The position numbers and the translations under genes are program-made. A stretch of DNA of 64,000 nt from Gracilaria gracilis (taxonomy: Eukaryota; Rhodophyta; Florideophyceae; Gracilariales; Gracilariaceae), in assembly GCA_030374805.1 (NCBI GenBank), contig JARGSG010000026.1:682001-746000 (forward strand), written 5' to 3'. Under the pieces are notes generated by a model. It worked only from the letters and a program-made list of their open reading frames with translations, was not told the origin of the DNA and did no database searches. Shown here in pieces: positions 55,138 to 64,000 of this stretch. Numbering within the stretch: position 1 is the stretch's first letter; the number at the start of each line of letters is the position of its first letter.

Positions 55138-56647
55138 CGACATGGCTGAAACTCTTTTTAACCTTTGACCTATGTGTCGGCGTGACGGGCAAATGCAACG
55201 CGTTACGCTTCCGCTCCACACATTGTAAAGCTTGAAACGGCGATAGTATCCATAGCAAAGAAAACTATCTACTGCTGACCCGTGAACTAAACAACCGAAC
55301 TGCCGATTCACCCATGTTTGTACGACTATCTACCAGCTTCGACAGCGTGTCGGAATAGCAAAGGAGTACATTCGTAGATACGTTTGTCCTCGCACTGTAT
55401 TCATTTATGTTACAACGCATCGAAATGCACGGAGGCTAACCCTTACAACTTAGCGCAGAGCTGTGCCAAAGTGCGATTGCATGTACGGGCGTTGATGGCA
55501 GGTGTCCGCACGCGTGTTATCTCTGCTGATGACGCGAGAATAGACTGCTGAGAGCACACGTGAGGTGAATTCACCCAATCGTTCTCGGAACGCGATATGA
55601 CGTAACTTAAATTGACTCCCAAATCTGTGATGCAATGTCAAACTTGTATCCATACATTATCGCTTATGGAGTCCCAGGCCCGACTGGAAACTCTCCACCA
55701 GTGGAGAGCCAGACAAAAGTTTTAAACGGCCTTCCCTTCAGACGGATCTTACTGGTAGATACAGTAATACTGTAGATAGAAAGGGTGTATCGGATACACC
55801 CTGTATCCTTTTAACGACGCCGTTATCTTCTCTGCGCCTTGCCACCTCTGACTTGCGCAGGACCGGTCAATTCGCCAAGCTTGCATCCTGTGGTTAACAG
55901 GTTCTCATTAGTTCATTGTGTAACTGCGATTAGAGTGCTCATCACTTGCAGTCAAAGGCGGAAAAGAAATAAAGAGCATACAGGGAGCAGAGAAAAGAAA
56001 AAAGAAACGCCATCTCATCTCGACGATGAGAAGAGATGAGCTGGCCAAATGTTCTCAACAGATTATACCTTGGGTAAGACAATTGATGCTCGTAGCTGAT
56101 GGCGGCGGTTTAAGTTATTTACTATCATAGGATACGTGCAAGATACAGTGTTTTGGTCAAGCTGTGTGGGCAAAAGTAGAAGAATGCAATGGCCACATCT
56201 GCGGTTCGGGGCTAGCGAACGTTATCCTTTAAGGGTATAGCACGAATTCGCATCGATTCGATGATTGAAGTGAACGTGGACGGCGCGGCGCACCGCCGCT
56301 AACATTATCTACAAGCGTATGCGCTTGGGCACAGACTGGCGCAGTGATGGCCATCGGCCATGGCGCAACAGCTACGCGACGCGGAGATTAGAGCGCGGTG
56401 AATGGGCCGATGCGGTGGGCGCGCGAGCGGCAGCTCGGCCGCCTGGCCGTTCAGCAATTTACGATCGGTATTTAAGCCCCCTTTTGCCTGACACCGAGCC
56501 TCTTCGCTGTCCGCTCAAACTATCGCCCGATCTTATCTGTCTTGTCTCAAGCCGAGACCGCGCTGCTCCACCTTCGTAAAACGTAGCTTCGACACTGATC
56601 GAGTTCAACTCCATATCTTTGTTCAATATCTTCATCTTCTAATCGCC
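55138..56647. promoter_or_regulatory. Intergenic region with the SHMT promoter
   Basis: No gene is recognised from 55138 to 56300. About 56460-56640 is a pyrimidine-rich leader with TATTTAAG at about 56470, a possible TATA-like element some 175 bases before the serine hydroxymethyltransferase ATG. Confidence 0.4.
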
Positions 56648-58072
56648 ATGGCGGAGTGCTACGTGAACGGCCATTACAGCGACAGCTTTGCCGGCTTTGA
56701 GGGCAATCGCCCCGTTGAGCAAGTCGATCCGGAACTGTTCGAGCTTCTTCGCCGCGAGAAGCAACGCCAGTATGAGGGCATCGAGCTCATCGCCAGCGAG
56801 AACTTCACCTCCCGCGCAGTGATGGAGGTGTTGGGATCGTCGTTGACCAACAAGTACTCGGAGGGTCTCCCCGGCGCCCGTTACTATGGTGGAAATGAAG
56901 TCATCGACGACATTGAACGCCTCGTGCAGAAGCGCGCGCTCGAGTGCTTTGGATTGGATGCGTCCGCTTGGGGCGTCAACGTGCAGCCCTACTCGGGCTC
57001 CACCGCCAACTTTGCTCTGTACACGGCTGTGCTCAACCCGCATGATCGCATCATGGGGCTCGATCTGCCGTCCGGTGGTCACCTGACGCACGGCTTCTAC
57101 ACGGCGAAGAGGAAGATTTCGGCCACCAGTGTGTACTTTGAGTCGCTTCCGTACAAGGTGGATGAGAAGACTGGCTTCATTGACTACGACAAGCTTGAGG
57201 AGAGTGCGATGGTGTTCCGTCCCAAGATGCTCATCTGTGGCGCCAGCGCGTACCCTCGCGACTGGGACTTTGAACGCTTGCGCCAGATTGCCGACAAGTG
57301 TGGCGCGCTGTTGATGTGCGACATGGCTCACATCTCCGGTCTTGTGGCCAGTGGCCACGCGAGCAGCCCGTTCAAACTGTGCGACTTTGTGACGTCCACC
57401 ACGCACAAGAGCCTGCGTGGGCCTCGCCAGGGGCTGATATTCTACCGACGAGGGCCGATTCTGGACGCGCAAGGCAACGACAGCGGCAAGGTGTACCAGT
57501 GGGAAAGCAAGGTGAACATGGCGGTGTTCCCTGGATGCCAGGGCGGGCCGCACAACAACACGATCGGCGCGCTGGCGGTGGCGTTGAAGGAGGCGATGAC
57601 GCCGCAGTTCAAGCAGTACTGCAAGCAGGTGTGCGACAACGCGCGCGTGCTCGGCGAGGAGCTGGTGAAGAAGGGCTACACGCTGGTGACGGGTGGCACG
57701 GAGAACCACTTGGTGCTGTGGGACCTGCGCCCGCAGGGTGTTGGCGGCTCCAAGGTGGAGAAGGTGTGCGACCTGGCGCACATCACGCTGAACAAGAACG
57801 CGGTGGCTGGGGATACGTCGGCGCTAAACCCCGGTGGGGTGCGCATCGGGGCGCCGGCGATGACGTCGCGCGGTCTGGTGCAGTCGGAGTTTGTGCAGAT
57901 CGCGGCGTTTTTGGACCGCGCGGTGATGCTGGCGATTAGCATTCAGAAGGAGGCTGGGACGAAGATGAAGGACTTTACTCCGGCGGCTGAGAAGGATGCC
58001 GGGGTGAAGGCGCTTCGCGCGGAGGTGATTGAGTTCTCCAAGGCGTTCCCGATGCCTGGCGGCGTGATGTAA
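56648..58072 (+). CDS. SHMT: Serine hydroxymethyltransferase, cytosolic type
   Basis: 474 residues, ATG at 56648 (ATCGCCATGG). All family blocks are present: [34 protein letters not shown], the PLP-binding [13 protein letters not shown] with Lys254, and [11 protein letters not shown]. It interconverts serine and glycine with tetrahydrofolate and supplies one-carbon units. No targeting extension, so cytosolic is inferred. Length is typical. Single exon with strong codon bias and high GC, suggesting high expression. It is convergent with the MPP6-like gene, 263 bases away. Confidence 0.96.
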   Translation: MAECYVNGHYSDSFAGFEGNRPVEQVDPELFELLRREKQRQYEGIELIASENFTSRAVMEVLGSSLTNKYSEGLPGARYYGGNEVIDDIERLVQKRALECFGLDASAWGVNVQPYSGSTANFALYTAVLNPHDRIMGLDLPSGGHLTHGFYTAKRKISATSVYFESLPYKVDEKTGFIDYDKLEESAMVFRPKMLICGASAYPRDWDFERLRQIADKCGALLMCDMAHISGLVASGHASSPFKLCDFVTSTTHKSLRGPRQGLIFYRRGPILDAQGNDSGKVYQWESKVNMAVFPGCQGGPHNNTIGALAVALKEAMTPQFKQYCKQVCDNARVLGEELVKKGYTLVTGGTENHLVLWDLRPQGVGGSKVEKVCDLAHITLNKNAVAGDTSALNPGGVRIGAPAMTSRGLVQSEFVQIAAFLDRAVMLAISIQKEAGTKMKDFTPAAEKDAGVKALRAEVIEFSKAFPMPGGVM

Positions 58073-58335
58073 GGGAATTGTGCATGTACGGCTGTGGAGC
58101 AGCAGAAGCAGACACTAGCTCAACTAGAGAAAGCGAAATCGGACGTATGTCTTTAGTGTGTGTGTGTGTTTGCTTTGAGTAAAAAAAGTGCGCATCTGCT
58201 ATTGTGTGTTGAGTTGAGAGAATATATATGTGGGAGCAAGTACGCATGGCGGCTACTAGGAGGGAGGGGATGTGGAGCGATACGACAAAGACGACAAAAA
58301 AGGATGTGTGTGAGCGTGGGGGAGGCGCAATACAA

Positions 58336-58803
58336 TCAGGCGGACGGTTTTGGTTTGGGCGGGGGATGCGGACGCGATGCGCGCGGCGCGCGCCTCGAGC
58401 GCTTGCGAATGACAGACTTGACGCGCGGCAAAGCGTTCGGCGGCGGCGGCGGCGGCGGCGGTAGAGGCGGATGCGCAAGCGGCGGCGGCGAAGCGCGGGC
58501 GGCGGGATGGGCAGGTTGCTTGGGCGCGCATGGCTCGTACAGCTTGTTGAAGCCGCCAAAGGAGCGGCGCGCGGCGCGCGGCGGGGCGTGCGCGAAGGCG
58601 CCACGCTCCAGCACGACGGTGGGCGCGCGCGGCGGCGGCGGCGGCGTGGGCGACTGCTGCCACTGCGCGGCAGACTGGCGCTGCGCGGCGGCGGCGGACA
58701 GCTGCAGACGCAGCACGCCCTCCGCGCGGCGCTGCATGAAGCGCATGGCGCGCAGGCGGCCGCTGAGCGCGCGCTTGCGCGGCGGCGGCGGCGCGTTTGC
58801 CAT
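58336..58803 (-). CDS. MPP6-like exosome cofactor
   Basis: 155 residues from the ATG at 58803. It has the two short motifs that define MPHOSPH6/MPP6: LSGRLRAMRFMQRRAE near the N-terminus and RRSFGGFN near residue 90, separated by a variable Ala/Gln/Pro-rich stretch. The remainder is Pro- and Arg-rich. MPP6 links the nuclear RNA exosome to its Mtr4 helicase and aids 5.8S rRNA processing (family knowledge). Very GC-rich. The next gene upstream on the same strand ends 117 bases away. The call rests on two short motifs. Confidence 0.6.
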   Translation of the reverse strand: MANAPPPPRKRALSGRLRAMRFMQRRAEGVLRLQLSAAAAQRQSAAQWQQSPTPPPPPRAPTVVLERGAFAHAPPRAARRSFGGFNKLYEPCAPKQPAHPAARASPPPLAHPPLPPPPPPPPNALPRVKSVIRKRSRRAPRASRPHPPPKPKPSA

Positions 58804-58920
58804 GACGCGGCGCGCGACGGTGCGGCGGCGGCGGGCGGCGGTCACTGCGACGGCTGCGACGGTGGAAAGATGCGCGGCGCGCGCGCACGGCGCGCGGCTC
58901 TAAATTAGCGGCTGCGGCGT

Positions 58921-59805
58921 TCAGAGCAGCGGCGGCGGCGGCGGCGGCGCCACGCGCCAGCGCAGCGCGTCGGCGCGCACGCGGATGACGGCCAGCGGCG
59001 CGCGCAGGTCGTAGCGCCCCAGACGGGCGCCGCAGGCGCATTGCAGACGGCCGCGGTTGTGCAGCATGCAGCGCGCCATCCAGCGCACGGGCAGCACGCG
59101 CAGACAGCCGTCGGGCGGCGGCGGCGACGGCACGGGCAGCGCGGCGCCGGGCGGCAGCAGCGGCGCGTTGCAGCGCACGCAGGCGGCGGCCACGGCCACG
59201 GCGTGCACGCCCGCGTCGCGTAGCAGGTGGCTGCGCGACGACGCGCCGCGCTGCGACAGCAGACGGAGCAGCTCGTCGCCCTCCAGCGGCAGCACGGTGC
59301 CGTCCGTCGGCGGGAAGGTGTATAGCGCGGGGTTGGTGGGCGCGCGCTGCGCCACGGCGGCTAGCTGACGGAGAAAGGCCGGCGACGGGCTGGCGTCGGG
59401 GTAGGCGCGCTGCAGCATGGCCAGCTCCAGCGTGACCTGCGTGGCGGGCGGTAGCTGGTAGGCGGCGGAGTGCTCGTCGCGGATGAGCAGCAGGTAGGCG
59501 AGCGCCACGGCCACGCAGCGCGACGTTCCGTGCAAGCAGTGGATGAGCACGCCGGGCGGCTGCTGGCAGAAGCGGTGGATGAAGCGCAGCGCGCGGTCCA
59601 GCTCGGGCAGTAGCGCGGCGTCGGGCGTGTCGGCCAGCGCCACGAACACATGGTGCTCGGGCAGCGGCTGCAGCGTGGTGTACGAGCTCAGCGGCGGCAG
59701 CAGCACGGAGACGGTGGGCAGCGCGGGAGCGCTCGCCGGCAGCGCCGACAGGTGCAGGTTGTGCCCGATCGCCGTCATCGCCCACGGAGGCGCCCTCTTT
59801 GCCAT
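58921..59805 (-). CDS. YVH1/DUSP12-like dual-specificity phosphatase
   Basis: 294 residues from the ATG at 59805. The frame is open upstream to 59922, but this start precedes the domain directly. The catalytic loop HCLHGTSR has Cys90 and Arg96 (HCX5R). The C-terminal domain has paired cysteines CVRC (209, 212) and CACGARLGRY (256, 258) with an intervening RWM block, as in the zinc-binding domain of YVH1/DUSP12. YVH1 acts in late 60S ribosome maturation, where the zinc domain matters more than catalysis. Ala- and Pro-rich composition follows the extreme GC content. Confidence 0.75.
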   Translation of the reverse strand: MAKRAPPWAMTAIGHNLHLSALPASAPALPTVSVLLPPLSSYTTLQPLPEHHVFVALADTPDAALLPELDRALRFIHRFCQQPPGVLIHCLHGTSRCVAVALAYLLLIRDEHSAAYQLPPATQVTLELAMLQRAYPDASPSPAFLRQLAAVAQRAPTNPALYTFPPTDGTVLPLEGDELLRLLSQRGASSRSHLLRDAGVHAVAVAAACVRCNAPLLPPGAALPVPSPPPPDGCLRVLPVRWMARCMLHNRGRLQCACGARLGRYDLRAPLAVIRVRADALRWRVAPPPPPPLL

Positions 59806-59929
59806 TGCAACAACATCATGATGCCAAGGCCTCACTCCGCCCGCAGCCCGCTGCTGCTGTTCGCACCGCCTTTTTTTGCTCTTGGGGCGCGCCGCCACAC
59901 GTGTGTGCGCGCACGCGATCACCCACCTT

Positions 59930-60090
59930 TTTGCTTTGCTTTTCGCTTCGCTTGCCCTTCGCTTCGCCTGCCCTTCGCTTCGCCTGCCCTTCGCTTCGTT
60001 TCATAGACCACCTTTCCCTTCGTTCGATCACCTTTCGCTTTGCCTTTGCCTTTGCCTTTGCCTTTGCCTTTTGCCTTTCCCTTCGCCTTT
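59930..60090. repeat. Two tandem repeats in a divergent promoter
   Basis: About four units of CTTCGCTTCGCCTGCCC (59940-60005) are followed by about seven units of CTTTGC (60038-60075). They lie between the divergent starts at 59805 and 60104. Confidence 0.75.
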
Positions 60091-60103
60091 GGTCGCCGTC
60101 GCC

Positions 60104-61519
60104 ATGGCGCTGCGCTTCACGGCACTGCTGCTGCTACTGCTGCGGCTGCTGCTGCTGCTCGCGCGCGCGCGCGCCGACCGCGTGGCGCTGGTCACGTCCG
60201 CCACGTCGAGCGCCGAGCTGGTGGCGGCGCGCACGGCGCTGCGCTCGGCGCGCCTCAACGCGCAGCTGCCGCCCAATGCGTCGTACGTGCTGCTAACGTC
60301 GGGCGCCATCGCATCGCGCGAAGCCGAAGCCGTGGCCGACGCCGACGCCGTGCAGCACGTTCGTGTCCACACACGCGCGCGCGTACTGCCGCTGTTCGAC
60401 CTGCCGTTCGACCGCGTCGTGTACATGGCGCCCTACTCGCTCGTCGTCGCGCCGCTCGCACCGCTGCTTGCGTGCCGCTTCTGCGCCGCCGTGTCGCGCC
60501 CGTGCGCCTTTGCTACGTCGCTGCTCGTCGTTTCGCCCGACGCAGGCACGCACGCGCGCTTGCTCCACTTTTCGCAGCCGTCGTCCAACGCCAGCCGCCA
60601 CTGCGCCGATGACCCGCACCGCGAGGCGTGCATTCTCAACCGCTTTATGCCGCTGCATGACGCGCCGCTGTTCCCGCCGCCGCCGCGCCCCGAGCCGCCG
60701 CACGCTATGCGCTTGCCGCCGGCTATGATCACCCCGCACTTCCTCTATTACCCGCGCATGAGGTGGGAATTGCCCTCCGATCACTGCGGCGTGCAGTCCA
60801 TCATCGACTTCTCCACGCCGCCTTTCACGCGCCCGACCAACATCCTCACCTTGGTGCTGCTGCCCCTCAACCGCCAGTGGTACCGCTACCGCTCGCAGCT
60901 GCCCCATCTTTCCACCGCCAACGCGCTCAGTCACGCCATGTTGCCGCTCACCTTTCTGTGCGTCATGGTCGCGCTGTACCTCACTTGCCTGCGTTTACCG
61001 CCGCCCTCCGCCGCCGACCCTCGCCGCTTGTTCGCTATCGTAGCGTCCGTGCCGCACGATTTGCTCGTCGTGTACTGGGTCGCCGCCTCTTTTGTGCTCA
61101 ACGCTGTGTGTTGGGCGCTTTCCGTGCACGTCACGCAGTCCTGCGCCTCGCTGTCGCTCGCCGTCGTCGTGCTGTTGTTGACCAAGCTTGTGTGCTCCTC
61201 CGTCGCGTACGCCGCCTTGGGCTCCGTCTTCATGCGCTTTGCCTCGCCGGACGACGTGAATCAACCCGCTGCGACAAGCAATACCACCACTCACCGCGCT
61301 GCGCTCACTACTCTTGCTTTCAACCTGGTGGAAGCGCTTGTGGTCACCGCTCTTGTGTACACCGCCAACGCGCTGCCTGCGGAGACCGGTTTCAGACGCC
61401 TCGTGTGGCTGCTCTTGTGTATAGCCATCTATTTCGCCTTTTGGCTCTATCTCGTCATTGCTCTGTTTTGGACATGGTTGGCTGCTGCCGCTTCCGCTCT
61501 CAAGCTTGACAAGTCCTGA
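60104..61519 (+). CDS. GT8-like multi-pass membrane protein with degenerate DxD
   Basis: 471 residues, ATG at 60104 (GTCGCCATGG). Signal peptide (residues 1-24, poly-Leu), a luminal domain of ~230 residues, then about five membrane helices. The luminal domain follows a GT8 fold (RVALVTSA..., FDRVVYM, FATSLLVVSPDAGTHARLL, LPPAMITPHFLYYP), and the C-terminal helices resemble plant PGSIP6/IPUT1, which glucuronosylate inositol phosphorylceramide in the Golgi. The usual metal-binding DxD after VVY is replaced by APY (VVYMAPYSLVV), so activity is doubtful. The assignment is by layout and weak motifs. Confidence 0.5.
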   Translation: MALRFTALLLLLLRLLLLLARARADRVALVTSATSSAELVAARTALRSARLNAQLPPNASYVLLTSGAIASREAEAVADADAVQHVRVHTRARVLPLFDLPFDRVVYMAPYSLVVAPLAPLLACRFCAAVSRPCAFATSLLVVSPDAGTHARLLHFSQPSSNASRHCADDPHREACILNRFMPLHDAPLFPPPPRPEPPHAMRLPPAMITPHFLYYPRMRWELPSDHCGVQSIIDFSTPPFTRPTNILTLVLLPLNRQWYRYRSQLPHLSTANALSHAMLPLTFLCVMVALYLTCLRLPPPSAADPRRLFAIVASVPHDLLVVYWVAASFVLNAVCWALSVHVTQSCASLSLAVVVLLLTKLVCSSVAYAALGSVFMRFASPDDVNQPAATSNTTTHRAALTTLAFNLVEALVVTALVYTANALPAETGFRRLVWLLLCIAIYFAFWLYLVIALFWTWLAAAASALKLDKS

Positions 61520-62759
61520 TACTCAACAATCTCACCAACCTGCACGCCATACACGGGTGTGATCGTCTTGATCTCTTTTCTCCTCCCGTACTGCTGCTGC
61601 AAGTGAGGTTCAACATCGCTGTTTAACACCACAGGACGCGCATATTAATTTGTTTTGCATCAACACCATTCATCAGCCGTAATACCTCTTTACTCAACAA
61701 GGAAAAGAGGAAGAAAAGCACCCACTTCCTCGAGCCATTTGTCCTGGTGTAGTACAGTTCGATGAACCACACCACCCTGATCGTACTGGGGCAGTTCCAG
61801 AGCTAAACGACCTTACTACGAACAGCAATAGCGATAACTCCCTCACTCTGCTTCTGTGTGGCTTGCGAGCAACAGGGATAGAGTGGCAACCGTCGACGTC
61901 ATCGGCTTGAAACCTCGCTTCCATTGCCCCCGCATAAAAAGGTCTTCGTTTACCAAAGCTACACCTACGCTCAGCGATCTAATGCTTTCTTGTTGTAGCC
62001 CGGCAGCTGTACAACAGCCACTACTGGTAGTTGGTGATTTCGGTATGGACGTATGTACTGCAGCTTGTTGCGGTCTTTAGCAAGCCTCCGCGAACGAGCG
62101 AATGAACGAGAGGGGGAGAGAGAGAGAGAAAAAGGTTCGCCATCTAACTTGCAAACCGCCCAGAATTGACTCGCGGATCAACACCCCATCGTGCCAGGGA
62201 GATGGCTCTTCCTTGCGTGTAACTGCAGTGGAGTTGGCACTCTGGGCCATAGTTCCAGCCATCACGTACCGTTTATGTCGGTACAGTGTCGTACAAACTA
62301 ATGTCTTGTTCTGCAGACCCTTCGTGAGAGCACAGTACGAGGTCGGCACTCAGTACCCGACTACATTGTAAACCGTTTACAACACGACTTTCGCAAATTC
62401 TGCCTCTAGCTTGCATTGCGATAGTTATCGTGCCAATGCCTACTAGGACATGACTGAATCTGTGCTAGATTGGCCTTGCTTGCGCGTGGCCACTGCACGC
62501 TCTCTCACGTAAGCATGGTTGCTGGCGCTGCTCGCAACACAGCTCGCGCATACGGAGATCGCGGCGCCACACGGACCGCGCATACGCTGAACTGAAACGG
62601 TGCCCGTCTGCCCCCTCCATGGACGGGAGGGAAGAAGGCAGACGAGAGGGATCACCATCTTGTCCCTGTTCTTCTTGCTGAGCCATACGGACTACTTTAA
62701 TTCTCTGCGCTGCGACGCTCGCGCTCTATACGCATCTTCCTGACCGGTTTATCCCAGTT
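61520..62759. other. Intergenic, then repeat-derived region
   Basis: No gene or RNA is recognised. A GA-rich run (62108-62135) is the only simple repeat. Confidence 0.4.
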
Positions 62760-63330
62760 ATGGGCCCAGGATTGCAGGCTCATACAATTTCAAACGCCTA
62801 TTATCTACCCCAATTTGATGCTACCAAAGACGCTATTCAATTGCGCCGAGATGTATCTGAATGGGTAGACATGATTCGCATTGCCGCGGAGAATGGTCCC
62901 GATAAGAAGTATAAAACAATGTATTCCATTCTTGAACGTCTTCCTGTCTAACATGGACTTCCTCCTGCTTAGAAGAGTATTGTCGAGGAAGCACAGGCTA
63001 AAAGACGTATAGACTTTCGTCTTGACGACCAAATTAAGGCCGTGCAAGAAATCTTGGACCTTGTAGCGGTTCATCCGCCAATCGCAATGGTGAACCGTCT
63101 AATCTCGTCATTCAACAAAGTTTCCAGCTGCCGTCGTAAGAAGGGCGAGGATTTGGTTTCTTTTGTTGACCGATTTTGGGGATTGGCTTCACAGCACCTC
63201 ATGCATGCTGTATTTGAATCTTTGACTCACATTGGTGAGGTTTTGGCAATTACCCTCATTAATAATGCCAACCTACCTGAAAACACGCTGCATAACGCCG
63301 TGCTTGTCGTACAAATACCGATAAGGTGTG
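62760..63330 (+). pseudogene. LTR-retrotransposon gag fragment
   Basis: One frame from 62760 to about 63330, broken by TAA at 62949 and a TAG near 62970 but not shifted. It contains FDATKDAIQLRRDVSEWVDM, then RRKKGEDLVSFVDRFWGLAS, a gag pattern of Copia-type elements. It stops being recognisable at about 63330, where unrelated sequence begins. No protease, integrase or reverse transcriptase lies in view. Inactive. Confidence 0.55.
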
Positions 63331-64000
63331 GGGTCCGCCTGTTAGAGGGAGCGCGCGAGGGCTCAACCTAAAGGGGAAAAACACACAACCAATATGGTAG
63401 TAGGGCACCTGAAACCCGCAGGGGCAAACGGCGGGGCAACTAGTCTAGACCGTGTAGGTGTACGGTAGTAGACGTCGACGCGCGGTAAAACCTGAATAGT
63501 AATAGAGTAGCAAGTGACCAAGATGGTATAGTTACTGCCCTAGTGGTGCCTGACTTTACAATACCCGAGGGGGAAGGCGAGGTGCACCACAATATATACA
63601 AGGTGCACCGACGCCGATCTCCCATGCGGGCATGACGTCATCGGCTGTGCCCATGACCTACTGTCATGGCCCAGCAATGCTAAACTATCCTAGACTATAA
63701 ATTAGAAATTAGAAATTATAAAATACAGAATACCAATTGGGTACAGTGCAGCCAGCAAGGCGCACCAGTAGACCCACGTGGCACCAACCCATTGAGGTCT
63801 CATTGTACTACAGACCCCCTTCCTACCCTGAGCCACGCCCTCGTGGCTCCTAGATCCTTTCACCAAGTCGGTTGCATCGTCGTACCAATTTGGTCCCTGT
63901 CGCAGCCTTCGTGCCATCTCACGCCGTGCGTCGCGTCGGTTCGGCATCACCGAACGCACTCTGTTCACCACCTTGGTCATCACCGATTGCGGCTCTATCC
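63331..64000. other. Possible LTR or insertion within the gag fragment
   Basis: The sequence changes at TGTTAGAGGGAGCGCGCG (about 63340), which could be an LTR start. No matching end or target duplication is visible before the window ends. No gene is supported. Confidence 0.3.

Noticed and set aside
56639-57781. 380-codon minus-strand frame opposite serine hydroxymethyltransferase
   Set aside because: Exact antisense of a highly biased coding region, with no family resemblance.
58256-59785. 509-codon minus-strand frame across the MPP6- and YVH1-like genes
   Set aside because: Almost pure Ala/Arg/Pro and no domain. The two genes in other frames carry family motifs.

Overview
The window is nuclear DNA from a plastid-bearing eukaryote, most likely a red alga of the intron-poor, florideophyte (Chondrus-like) type. 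The reasons are a plastid rubredoxin with a membrane tail, other proteins with transit-peptide-like N-termini, monodehydroascorbate reductase, a peroxisomal acyl-CoA oxidase, almost intron-free genes packed in a GC-rich island, and an abrupt change to transposon-derived DNA. The taxon is inferred from gene content; no marker gene names it.

1-34.7 kb is accessory DNA. It holds two copies, in opposite orientation, of what looks like one composite element. Each copy has gene A transcribed away from gene B, with a 2-3 kb spacer of near-perfect ~75 bp palindromes between them, and gene C convergent to the end of B. Gene A has an unrecognised N-terminal domain, then a beta-class amino DNA methyltransferase domain, then a SET domain. 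Gene B has a long unrecognised N-terminal domain and a C-terminal 2-oxoglutarate/Fe(II) dioxygenase fold. Gene C is a ketopantoate-reductase-like Rossmann protein. Copy 1 is A1 (1-1098, minus, open across every codon in view and running off the left edge), B-left (3370-7273, plus), C-left (minus) and perhaps coiled-coil gene D (plus). Copy 2 is A3 (17594-20711, plus), B-right (10787-14606, minus) and a C fragment (plus). Both B copies carry different breaks. An A fragment (A2) is fused to the C fragment at about 10386. If the pairing is real, one element carries both a predicted nucleic-acid methylation writer and a predicted oxidative demethylase or hydroxylase.

21-27.3 kb holds a KDZ/Plavaka-like transposase (minus) convergent with a long charged, coiled-coil gene (plus). 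27.8-30 kb is a decayed MULE transposase with a SWIM finger. 32.9-34.6 kb is a decayed pogo/DDE_1 transposase with an N-terminal helix-turn-helix.

35.2-61.5 kb is the host gene island: plastid rubredoxin, a low-complexity Ser/Pro/Arg protein, a SAMC-like mitochondrial carrier with an apparent frameshift, acyl-CoA oxidase (one 73-nt intron, PTS1-like end), a plastid two-helix membrane protein, monodehydroascorbate reductase, a Gly-rich AS8-like protein, a plastid TPR-like protein, a type IIB Ca2+-ATPase (one 125-nt intron), a C2-like protein, cytosolic serine hydroxymethyltransferase, an MPP6-like exosome cofactor, a YVH1/DUSP12-like phosphatase and a GT8-like multi-pass protein. They are ordinary housekeeping, photosynthetic and redox genes with no operon-like link.

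61.5-64 kb returns to repeats: a gag fragment of an LTR retrotransposon, cut by what may be another element. I recognised no rRNA, tRNA or CRISPR array.
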